NCBI RefSeq assembly: GCF_902459465.1
Contig: NC_047062.1
Span: 33,761,922 to 33,825,921 of the forward strand
Origin: Asterias rubens
Lineage: Eukaryota > Echinodermata > Asteroidea > Forcipulatida > Asteriidae
Direction of reading: 5' to 3'
DNA: 64,000 nucleotides
Part shown: positions 21,125 through 33,700 of the stretch, piece by piece
Layout of the letters: every line of letters starts with the position of its first letter
Position numbering within the stretch: position 1 is the first letter of the stretch
Translations under genes and position numbers: made by a program
Notes under the pieces: model-generated
What the model was told of the DNA's origin: nothing
Database searches by the model: none
The model's input: the letters and a program-made list of their open reading frames with translations, nothing else

Positions 21125-24100
21125 GCTGTACCAGTCAGTCGCCTACCAGCACCACCACCACCGTAGTCTCAAGGTATTATCCTTATGGGAAGGTCTAGGG
21201 AAACCAGGTCTTTGCAGCAGGCTTCTACGATGATGTATCGTCTACTGTAATTGAGATGACAAGATCTTTTCTTCTAAGGTTGTTAAAGTCCAGTTGGTTT
21301 TGGCTTAGATTGAGATTGATGGAGGAGTCAATGCACATTGGTAATAACGAGCAAATGTCCAGTCATTACGTGCGTTACTGCATCGGTGTAGCGGGGTAAC
21401 TTATGCCCTTGCGTCGTCGTGCTGCCAACGGTCCTGAATCACTGCTAAATACCGTTGGAAAGCTGGAATATTTCTTAAAAGGTAGCTATGTTAAATCACG
21501 GATGTCTGCCATAAGATATTGTTGGTGGAGAGTGGTTGGTTTTGTGGCTTGAGTATGTATAGACCAAACCAGTGGAGTCCGTCCTTGCTTATGGTACGTC
21601 AAATCGTGCGGTTATTTCATGCCAAGCAAAATAAGTCGTCAGTGAGAGGGATGTGATTGGTCGATTACTTGCAACGCACTTTGAAGTAAATAGTTGCAGT
21701 ATGAGAAGCTGTGTGTGGGTCTGGTCGGTGCGTGGCCTCGACTTGAATAACCACCAGTACATGAATGATCACTCTCTGAGGTGTCTCGCTCCCCTGTTGA
21801 CAAAAAAAACTATACGTACAGCCAGCAAGCAATCCTTTAACACGTGTGTATTATCATGTTAATTTTTGGCAGTCATTTACGATAACATAGAGAAAATCTG
21901 CACCCGTACTGCCAATTTAGTGTGTTTGAAGCGTTGTCAGCCCGGCTAAGTGTTTGTTTAATGGCTATTATAGTTGGACTCTTGGCCTGACGATTGTATT
22001 GTTAGGTCTGACTGACTGCTTAGCCCATCAGGATCCTAGCCTTTTACATTGGCATTCCGACAAAGTGATGATCGGATTGGGGCTACTGATGTATTATATC
22101 ATTACAGTGTATAGACAACACTTGAAAACTTGCTTCAACTGCTTTTAGAAGCACCCAATTGGATTCTATCAGTCAAAGTACTAGCATCTAGTCACCGTAT
22201 CTTGTCCTATTCATGACCCATTACCTCTAGAGTGAAGCTCGCCTACGTCTTTTGTTAGGTTAACAACTACTGGAAACGAGGGGGGTTATTACTCCCACTT
22301 AAAAGCGCACATGACCCTTTCATGGATTAATTGTTATTAAGACACTCATTAAAACCAGGACTTTACTGTGAATTACATCTATCGATTTCTCATTATCGAT
22401 TCGTAAGTTGGTCAAGCTTTTGGGCATGGCTTGGTGAAGAAAAAACTATGTTAGATTTTGAGTTAAAATCAATTACTAATGGTTTCAATGTATTAAAGGG
22501 ACAACAGTTTGCCGTTACTACTCTGTTTGCCTCAACACTAATCTACTTCATGAACGTATAAACAATAAAGCTGTTTGGTTATAACAAAGCTAGTGTCAAT
22601 GCATATTTGTTTGTGATAACCCGTTGCCACCCTTACGACGCCCCCAGCCCCCAATATAACGGATAATGTTCGTATAGAGCAGAGATGGATCTCTTAGTCT
22701 TACAAAATTTAAAGAAGTTACTGAGCAGTTTGCAAATCATCTTCTTTTGAACTGATAAAATGGAGGTCTGGGTGTGCCCCCTACCCCCCCCCCCCCCACC
22801 TCTAGCAGTACTCAAAGACAATCAATGTACACACGTTTGGTCCTTGTTAGCTTTTGAAGTCTGACACTTAGCTGAGAACATTCAACAAAAGTTGCTGTAT
22901 GATTTGATCAGCTGATGGTTGTAGCGGGCAGGGCAGGGACACCCCCCCTTCCAATGTCACCAAACGTTCAGACCATGACTTGATTTTATGTCACTTGTTA
23001 CAACCTCACATGATGGTTATTGCGAAACAATCTGTTTGTATTGAACGCAGAAGAAATGCTATGGTGTTTGTAATGTTGGAATAAAACAATCTGTTTGAAA
23101 CAAAAGTGTTGTACTTTTACGCCTTCGTACTGACGAAGTCTAATTGTTTTTCGAGCTTGAACGATTGTGTTGGAAATCAGGCTGTAAGGAATTGCAAAAG
23201 TTGTTTGCAATTATGTCAGTTAGGAGTAAAACAAAGGCACTATTATTTAAAATGGTGTGCATGCGGTAGGACTCCTGCCAATAAGTTGAGCTTTGGCGAA
23301 CCCAGTGTTCCACCAGTAGGGAGCTTTCTGCTTCACCTTTCAGTCTGTACCAACACACCTGGCGGCTGGCTGCTCATTTCACGCTGATTGTTTACGCCCA
23401 ACGTGTTAGAACCAACACCTTCCTAACAACCCTGTAATTGACACAAACCTAAGGTAAACATAGTGGCACATTAACCCACATTATTCGGCAACTTATACGT
23501 GACAGGTGGCTGGATGGGGAGAAAAGCGGTGGAATAAAGTATCAAGAGGGGGCGCTATTTAGAATGTCATGGTGGGATACAATATAACTTGAGGGCGCTG
23601 TTCATAATGTCTCTCTTTTTTACGGGTGCTCCGAAATTAGCTGATATTGGCTGCACCAGAATGATTACTAACAAAAATCACGTTTCGGGTTGATTGTTGC
23701 TTTATAAGAAATGATTCCCCCAGCTCGAGCAAAAGTTTACCCAGAAAGAAAAAAAAAACAAGTTTTTCATCATATAAAAGCATTTATTATGACAGGAACT
23801 TTGAATTCCGAAAAGACCCCAGTCTTAAAAAAAAAAAAAACGATGTAAAAGTCAAGTTGAATTATTACAAATATCTTTTAAAAATTGTTAAAGAAAAACT
23901 TGCTTTCTGAATGCACCCTCAATGGGATTGTGTTAACCAGTGGAGCAGTTTTAATTTAGTTAGGGATGAAGTGGGTGCCGCTAAGAGTATAATACGTCAC
24001 ACAACAGAAAGTGCCAACAGAAATTGAGGGCGCACTCACTTTGCAGCTGCAGCACACAGAATAATGGGCCCTACTCGAAACCACGCCCCCCATAGGGCTT

Positions 24101-24630
24101 CAGACGAGAGGATGGAGCCTGAAGCCGAAGCCATGGTTTCGTAAAGGGCAACAATCAGAATCAACTCACCATTATTCCAAGGTGGGCTGACTATACACAA
24201 CTATTGTTTGCGCTATTGACCCGTAATCAAAATAAGCCAAGTGAGGTCAAAGTTATTTCAGTATGTTTTAGAAGCTATGCAAGTGTGCACATGCACCACA
24301 CTAAGTAGGCCAAAGTTCATGCGCCAACTCAGATTTTAATATGTGGGCCCTTAAAATCTCAAATAAGAAGTTTTGGGGAAATGCAATGAACAGATTGTGT
24401 AAATATATTAATATATCCGAACCTTGTGATTCTGCGCTTAAAATTTTAAGGAGATTAGATAGGTGCACCTTGAATGATGGAAACGTCGCCCCCAACGGCT
24501 AGTGATAATTTATTTACAAACTTTGTACCTTTCGACGTTGACCTTCACCATTTTAACAAACTGAAGTTTGACCCATGATGGGACACAACAATAATCATTT
24601 TGACCAGGAGAGACTGCTGAAGCCTAAATC
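21125..24630. other. Divergent intergenic region (SMOC-like and P450)
   Basis: Both flanking genes point away from it, so both promoters should lie here. On the minus strand the sequence just before the SMOC start codon is a GGT/GGC-rich leader. No TATA box is placed convincingly at either side. A C-rich tract lies at 22775-22797. No coding exon was found. Confidence 0.5.
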
Positions 24631-24770
24631 ATGGCGACCCTACTTGGAATCTTGACTGGTATTACTGTCGGCAGTTTGGCGATCACATTGTGTGCATTCA
24701 TTGCATTAGTGATATACATTGCGTATCAGCACAAGAGATATGCCCACATCCCAGGCCCACCTAGAAATGA
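24631..24770 (+). CDS. CYP46A1-like: P450 exon 1: membrane anchor and proline hinge
   Basis: 46 codons plus two bases, donor gtaagt. Starts [20 protein letters not shown], a hydrophobic anchor, and ends in [10 protein letters not shown], matching the YEHIPGPPR hinge of CYP46A1. The start codon is the first ATG in frame and gives the usual anchor length. Confidence 0.9.
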
Positions 24771-27700
24771 GTAAGTTTGTTTTATTTCAAAAAAAATAAA
24801 TGTTGTGTATTACTCTTTACTTGTATTGTTAATTAATTTGTCTTATATTATACGTATGTGTATTACTGGTACATTTGAAATTAATTAATGGCCTAATAGT
24901 ACCAATAGTAATTTGCTTTTTGGTGGCGAGTCAATTATTATTATTATTTTTATTTATTCGGCAGAAAAACACATACAAAATACAAACATAAACAAACAAA
25001 AGCCAGGACATATTTATGCCTTGAAATAAAAAAAAAAAAAAAAAAAAAAAATGTAACCCGAGGGCCTTCAATTCCAATATCCCTGGCGATTGTCAACTCG
25101 AACCATTCGAATTCCCATAAACTTAATTACTTTCTGCATTTTTGTTTGTGGATCTTTTTTGTTTTCATAACTTTCAAATAACAAAAATATACCCTTTTTG
25201 TCATTTCTGTGTTGCGTATCTCTTGGGCAGGCCTCCGTTTAAAAAAAAACAGGCTGCTTGAATGAAAAAGGAAAATACCAGAAAGTGCGAACATAATAAT
25301 AAACTTCACATTACCTCAGTAGGAACCTTTGTTTCTGTCTACCAACGGTTTATATTTAATATTAAGATAAGAACAAAAGCCTTGGCTATTTTTGTTTCTG
25401 CTTTTTTTAGTTTATATGATTTTGTGATAACAAGGAATTGCTAAGTGCTTCCAAAAATTGCAAAAATGGCAAAATAACAGAGAAGCAAATGACCTTTGTT
25501 GTCATTGACACATTGGACTCAGTAAGGCCAATCATTATCTCTCTGTAAATAGCGGGGTGGTTAAGATCACAATAAATATCACAAATTGTCTGCATTTTCT
25601 CGAGCTCAAAGTTCGTCCACTAATTATAGGCCAACACTTTGTTCAACTGATACAGCATAACTTATAATCCATTGAATGATTGTTTTAATTGTTGGGGTGT
25701 GGTTTATCTGTGTCCCTCAATAAACTAAGTCAAACGCGGCCAATATCGTCACAGCCTGTTGTCTCAACTATAGCCAGTACGATTTTTGACTACTGAAAAG
25801 AGTATTAAAAAAGGACACTATTTATAACGAGTTCGAAGGGAAGACGCCTGTTATATTATTGTCAAATCTTTGAGCACTTTAAAAAATTATGCATACCAAA
25901 ATAATCATTCTAAAGAGCTGTGTTTATGTAAAAAAACAACACTAATTGATTTTGAAATCCTGGTTTGAGATCTTGTACTTATCTGTGATTACATGTCAGT
26001 TTCTTCACAGGCAATCTACGTCAAGTTACAGGGAGTGAATCGCTCCCAGAGTTTCTTGCCGAGCAGTAAGTTTTTCATAAAACTAATTTATTTCTTCTCA
26101 TAATAAGAAGTATTAATGTATGTCATGCACGGTCGTTTGCAGACAACTGGTTGTCAGTGTGCATGATTTTCTGTCCCCCACCCCCATACGGCGAACTGTG
26201 TACAAACTACTTGTTCTGATAGCGCCCTCTTTTGCATCCTCCTCCATCAGCCCACGTTCATTTCCCATAAAGGCACAGAATCTCCGGTGGACAGATTCCA
26301 GTCCGGAATCGAATTCATTTCAAGTTGCTCATAAATTACTCCTAACAACAATACATCACTGACCTTCACTCATCTTCTCGCATCTTACGATCTTTAGCAT
26401 AAACTTCTTCTCCAAATTCCAACTGGGAACCACTAGTAATGGAACGACCCAAAACAAGACACAAGAAAAGAGCAAATATCATTCATCTTTATATTTTCAA
26501 TTTTTTACTTTCAACTTGTTCTTGTTGCGTTTTAACTTGTCAGAATGAGAACCTATGGTCCTGTCTTTCTTTTGTTCATGCTGCAAAAACCTGTCGTCAT
26601 TGTGTTGGAACCAAACTTCATAAAGGTTTGTATAATGCTCTTTCTGTGTGGTTCTATTAAACATGATGCATTGCCAACCAAAACAAGGTATCACAAACTA
26701 GGGGTCGTTACGTATGACCGAAACGTGTGTCGCAAAATGACGTCGCAAACAGCTTTGCCAGAATCACTAAAATTATTTATCGTACTGATAACTCCGTCAG
26801 AGCAACAATTTGACTCACAATACTGATTCAACATCAATGTTTCTCTTTTTGATATAAATAATTAAACAAACCGATTGAATAAGTCGGCCACGACTGGGCG
26901 TTTTCGTTACCAGGCCACGAGCAATCAGCGAGGATCGGTGGCCGGGTAAAAGGCGAGTTTGCCGACTCGATCATCTAAAACTTGCTTTTTGAAAATATTC
27001 AGTTTATATCATGTATATTTTCGTTTTAAAAGGCTTTTATCGAATATGATTTTTCCCCATAAAATCGAAACTTTATTAGGTTGTACAAATTGAAAGTTTT
27101 GTGCACAAAAATTTAGCTCATTGATGATGTTGTTTGACCTTGACCATTTTCTTATAGGAAGTATTGCACTCAACAACACATTTTAAACCACCAGTGGAGC
27201 ATGCAAACTTCTGGCATGTTTATGGGGAGCGGTGCTTTTACCATGGATTGCTAACAGAAACAAATGTGCCAAAGCACCTAAAGAGAAGGTCTTTGTTTAA
27301 CCCAGCCTTTCACAGAAAGTAAGTGTAGTCTTCAAAACACATCTTTAAAGTTTGTGACTTTTGTTAGATCGGGACGGGGTACACCCCTAGCCTCAATTAT
27401 GGCTCTGGTAAGTGTAGGGTCAACTTTGGGGGATGCTCTTTCAAAGTACTGCTTACAAACTTAGAAGTGGCGACATCTTTCCATGACTCTGGGTCTTATG
27501 TTGCTGTCTGACAGAAGAACTTTTTTAAACATTTGCTTTATTGTAAAACTGTTGATGTCCACTCGGTATAGTTTTATGAATGACTTAACTAATCTGTCTA
27601 AAGTTAACTCCCGTCACACAGAATTGCTCACTTTTCATCACCTAAAACCTAGGACGGATGCTTATAAATTTTCTACCATTGTTCGCTTTCCTAAAATGTT

Positions 27701-30700
27701 CTCAGAGCTCACATTGGATACCAGGAATGTTTTGATTTTGGAGGGGTACAAGTCATTTCGTATGAAGCTGAGGGGGGAATTTTTAGTATGTTATTAGTGC
27801 TAGTGGTTTTAATTGTTGTTTTCTTTAATAATTGTCTAAGGGGTCTTTGTGCTTTTTGGGTGGTGTTTGGGGAGGCTCTCTGCTATCATTGTCCTCGGGC
27901 CCAGTGGGTTGGCATGAATCTGTGAGGGTGCACTCTGTGCCAATTTTATTTTTTATTTTATTTTTCTGAGGGTTTTTGGTCCATTCTATGTTTTTTTATT
28001 TTCAATTGTTGTCCCTTCCTCTTATCGCTGCGGTGTTTTGTTGTGGTTGTAGTTTTTTGTTTTCAATAGTCTGGTTTTGCTTGTGTTTTAATGATTTCTA
28101 TTGTGTGCTTCTAAAATGTTTCAGTGTAATCTCCTTTTTATATTGTATAATATTTTTATCGTTGGCAGGGGTCTGGTTTTACACATCTTTTGATGACAGT
28201 TTTATACTTTTGTTTTAACCTTGACAGTCCCTGTACAACTTGTAACTATTGTGTATGTCTAAAGATTTAAAATAATAATCTATTGCGTTGTAACCTTAAC
28301 GGCCGATTACCGACCATTGGTTCGATTCCTGTTCTAGGCGTTGTTTAGTTTTTTACCATAGCCTTTATTTATTTATTTATTACCTAGCCCTTATTCGCAC
28401 TCGGCGCCCCCCCCCACCCCACCCCCCAGATGTCACGCACGAAAAAAAGACCAGCGCTGGTCTTGGTGCGTGACATTTTGGGTATAGTGCGTGACAGCTG
28501 AGGTGTCGCTTGCGACTTGACTAAGGGCTAGTGAGTGGATTTCACAGATCGGGAGTTTCTGAAATTCACGATAGAAAACTATTGTTCATAATGTTATGGA
28601 ATACTTACAATACAATATACATGTTGAAAGTTAATTTACATTTTGACCAATTGGTATTATTCAAAGGAGTATTTTGTTGACTTTTTGCACATCAGGTATT
28701 TAATGCAGTCTATGGATGTCTTCAACGACAGTGTTGAATTGCTGATTAATGAACTCTCCTCTGTAGCGGATGGCAAGACAGAGGTGAAAATGTTGGATCT
28801 GTTCAATCGAATCACTCTTGATGCCGTCGCCAAGGTAACAACAAAACGTGTTTGTGAGTTGTATCTAAGCGTCCAAGTGCAGGTGCAATCCAGTGGCAGT
28901 AGATCATGTCCCCCATACGGCGATTTGTCTACAAACTACTTCTGATAGTCTTCTTTTGAAACATCCTCATTCAGTCCACGTTAGTTTCCCCAGTACTCTC
29001 TTCCTGCTACTACGTTCTCAGATGAACCCGGACCTCTTCAAATAACATCTTAAGACCCACCTGTTTACTCAATCTTTTTCGTAATCTTTTATTTTTAATA
29101 TTGTTGCTTTCTCTTTTATAAATGTGTATTGTAAAGCGCATTGAGAATACTTGCAGTACTGAATTGCAATTTAAAAGTATTTCTTCTTATTCTTATTATT
29201 ATCATTGTAAGGGGACAGAACCTCACATGGACAGTCCTGGAAACCGGCATTCTCCCATGATGACGTATGGCTAAGCATTCATTAAAACACACAACCCACA
29301 ACTATATGCCTTTAATGTGATGATTGATTCCATTGGTGACTTATGTTTCTTTATTTACCTAAGGTTGCTTTTGGACTTGAACTTGGCGATGTAATGGACC
29401 ATGATTCCCCTTTCACCAAAGCGATTGGAACTACTTTGAAGGGTGTTCAGGCGCAGTTTTACACACCTTGGAAAAGGGTACGGCAACAAAATATTGTCAT
29501 CGCAGTTGATAACGATTTGGGTTTGAGGCTTACTACCCCTGTTATACAGGCCTATAAAGTCATTACATTGGCACTTATTATGCCATGTTATTAATGATAT
29601 ATCAGACATCTAAATTGGATTTGGTTTTTTTATCTTCCAGTTCAGCCCATTTACATCGGATCGTAAGTTCCGAGAGGAGGTTCGAGAGTCGATTCGATTC
29701 GTTCGGGAAACTGGCCGTCGATGTATCGAAGACAGAATCGCAGCAAAACGAAGAGGAGACAAGATTCCTAAAGATTTGTTGACTTATATTCTAGATGTAT
29801 CTGGAGATTTCAATGCAGATAAAGATTTCCAGATTGAAGACATGTTGGACGAGTTCTTTACTTTTTTCTTCGCAGGTAGAAACATCTAGTTCAGTCAAAT
29901 TGATACCTTGTTATATAAACTAATAATAGTAACTTATTCAATGGCAATAACAATTAAAAGCAAACGAAAAACGGAAAACAGTTGCACCAAAGGTTTGACA
30001 CAATTATGACATAAAGATTACGATTAATCCGAAAGCTTCTGGAACACTTCTGTTTCTTATTTGGGAGCATTTCTTGTCCAAACTATACTTGGACTGTTTC
30101 TACTACTGGATGTATATCGATTTTTTTCATAACGACAACACGAATTTCGATTTTGTATGAAACTATTTCGAATCGATTTTGTTTTCTCATCAGGTCAGGA
30201 AACTTCGGCCAATTTAATGGCGTTCATGTTGGTCGAGTTGGGCCATAGTCCAGAAATATATCAAAGGTATATACCACTATAGATGTAGGATATTGAAGAA
30301 AAAGCTTGTTCAAAATAATGTTTATCTGATTGATTCTTTAATGGAACCTTGCAAAAGGCAAACATTATTTCATCTCTATTTTCGATAACGCACCAAAATC
30401 GTTTGGTATGAAACGTTTAGTTGAGGATCTCCAACACATTTCAAATTCAATATTTAAAAACGAGTTAATAAGGAAAGTGATTAAATCTTACAGTTATTGG
30501 GTTATACCCAAAGACTGGTGCGTAGGCAAAGCACTTTGTGCGAGTCATGTGTTAACATATCCACAGGCATATTACTCGGGTGGGACTCGAACCCACGACC
30601 TTTGCTATTGTGATTCAGATTCCATCTTTCCCGTTTAATACAAATGATGCAGAATGTTATAATCCAACTTTGATTAATTTTCTATATCCCATTACAGAGT

Positions 30701-33700
30701 CATGACCGAAGTCAACGCCGTGTTTGGAAGCAATGACAGAATTGAATATAAAGACTTGGCCAAGTTGGAATATTTGACTATGGTAACTTATTCCATTATA
30801 TGTAATAACCGATTATATTGTCCTATAAACTACCGTGAATGAGATCAGAACCAATGATTCATTATGTCTTCTTTCGAGTCCATGGGCTCCTTTCGAGCCC
30901 ATAGCCTCCAATTTAAAATAATTTGGCCAGGATTTGTGTTTGAGCGCATCTCACAACCCTCTCATTCGCTGCCATCACGTCTTCAAGGCATCACTGCTCC
31001 TCAAGGGCTGGGCATCAAAGAAGGTGTGGCATAGATTGGGGGTGATTTGCCACAATCGCGTTTGATGTCACCATGATTATTACGATGTCATACATGTATT
31101 ATTGTTGGATTGTCAGGTAATCAAAGAGACTTTACGTTTGTGGCCTCCAGCCTTTGGAACAAACCGTGAACTAGCTACTGATATGACCGTCTTAGGAATG
31201 AAGATACCTGCTGGTACAGTAATATGGGTAAGAAGATACTTCAATTTAGTCATTTATTCGTTAATAGAAAATGGCCGTTTATTTTCATCTATTAAATAAT
31301 TGTCTTTGAATATTAAGCTGTTTTGCTTATTCTCATCGCGGGGGTTTTGACTCTAGTAATGTCACAATTTATACAAATACAACATTGTTAGATGATGATC
31401 AGTCAATACATCATGCATATTCATGACTGAGAGTCGAATTCTCATTGGTCCATTCAACATCACGTAGTTCATCTAAGCGTTCATAGCGACTTGCGGTCTC
31501 CCTGTTTAATTTGTATATTTGTATACTCTTTATAAGAGATAAATTTATTATTGAATAATGTGATGATAACTTGGAGACAACGCATTTTTTGTTATTCTTG
31601 CAGTTCAACACTTATGTTATGGCTAGAATGGAGAAATACTACATAGAACCACTGGTTTTTGATCCCGAAAGATTTAACAAGGTCGAAAACGAAAGGTAAC
31701 TATTCACATTTTAATATAGAATTTTAGGTTTTTTAGGTAAGGAATGTGTCTATAGCATGACATTGTTTTCTGGTGACAAATAATCAAAGTTTCCACGCCC
31801 TAAGAATTTTGCTAAGTATGAGCAAAATCATTTAAAACCAATGAACTCAAATAATTCTAGACATTTGCTGGGCATTAAAGAAGTCACTTAGGCGCGCGGT
31901 CCATTTAGGGCCGGTTCGGCAATCATCCACGATTGTCAAACGATTACAGTAGCAAACGATTCAGCAGCGGTTGTGAGACGATTGGGGGATAGGTTCTTCA
32001 AACGCTTCAGTGCGCTGAGCTTGTCTAGTCGTCCGGAGTCCGAACAAAGGGGCTATAATCGGATTAATGTCCATTGTGTTGGGATTATAGTTTTGACTGT
32101 TCGGTTGTGGACTATGAATATGAATTTAAAAACTAAAATGTTCTAACGCGTTATTTTTGCGCTGTGTTTTTTCCATTTCTAAAATGCTCGTCAAAAGATA
32201 CCACACATACTTTTTTTAATCGTGAAAAACGATGAAGTATAACCTCACATTCTACTTTACCTCTTTTTGTCATGTATTTGCTTAGCCTAGCGCTGGCAAC
32301 GTCAATGTACCTCACACGGGTACATCATGTACATGTATACTCGATTTGAGCGTTCGAGACGAACTCAATTTTTGGTTGGTTGTGACCAACTAAGAATGTT
32401 TCCCAACTAATGTGTATCTTTTTAATAAACGTATGACCAGGTTGTTGAATTTGGGTGTGATCTGCAAATAGGATTGTAATCAGTACGTCCTCGTCAGAAG
32501 GTTTAATTTTGAATTATTTTAATTTTAAACATACTGTTGGCATTGAAGAAGAAAAACCATTGCATTAATAAAAAGACTGCAATAAAAAATACCTAATGTA
32601 TGTGTGTGTACTTATTTGTTTTACGCTTAATTGGAATAAATTAACAGATCTTATTATCAGAACATTTTGTTTATACCCTTCCCGTTTGTATCTTTAAGAT
32701 AAAACTCTCTATGTTTAAGGTTGATCAGACAAGGTTGATCAGACAATCTCGTGCTTTAATATAAATTTGTTTCCTGGAAAAGTATAAATAAATTTGGAGT
32801 CCGATTTTGGTGAAAATCTGAAACATAAATATTACAAATCTGTGAAATTATAAATGAACAGTTGAATCACTTTTTATTACAAAGACGCATCATGTTAAAT
32901 CTCTTTTTTGAATGTGTTAAAAGCCGTGTTTTGCCCCCAAAAATATGTTCACTCATGATGCTAAGAAAAAGCTACTACCTGGACGTACACACACCTAGCC
33001 AAAACCAAACCATTGTTACCAGTACTCCTGGCCGTGGAGGATTAGTTGGGATTAGCGAGGGATTAGCGGTGGAAGTGTCAGTGATAGCCTGGTGTAGGCG
33101 AACTCTTTTGTTAGTTGTAAACCACAGTGAAGTGTCAACTCTTTTGTGTTTCACCTCAGTAAGTCTTTCTATAATCTCTGGAAACGATTGCGTCCCGAAA
33201 CTCAGCCGATTGACCCTCTGTAAAATAATCGTTTGCGGCAATCGTGGATGATTGCCGAACCGGCCCTAAATGGACCGCGCGCCTTAGATATGAAATTGTT
33301 CGTGATATGCACCAGCAAACAATGTTCAATGTACCTTGATCTATTGACCCTTTGTGGATTTGCGTATTTAATGTTAGGCACAACGCATTTGAGGACAAAA
33401 TCTTACAGATTCTTTAAGACAATAAAAGCATCATGTTTATCTGTTTATGTTTCAGGGATAGAAATCTGTATACGTACTTTCCGTTTTCTATGGGGACCAG
33501 AGCTTGCATTGGTCAGTCATTTGCGATGGTAAGATACATTATTTTTAAATTGACCGTCTACGAACAAAAAAATTAACATTTCTTTGTTCAGAGAATATTA
33601 CTTTGTTATTAGTTGTTATTAATATTGCCCTTTATTTTGTGATTGTATTAGATTGAGGTTCGTCTGATCATTGGTCGTCTTCTCCACAATTTCAACTTCA

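Noticed and set aside
26005-26011. Alternative acceptor cttcacag for P450 exon 2
   Set aside because: From that site the required phase meets a stop after eight codons; the upstream atgtcag acceptor keeps FFTGNL and the frame.
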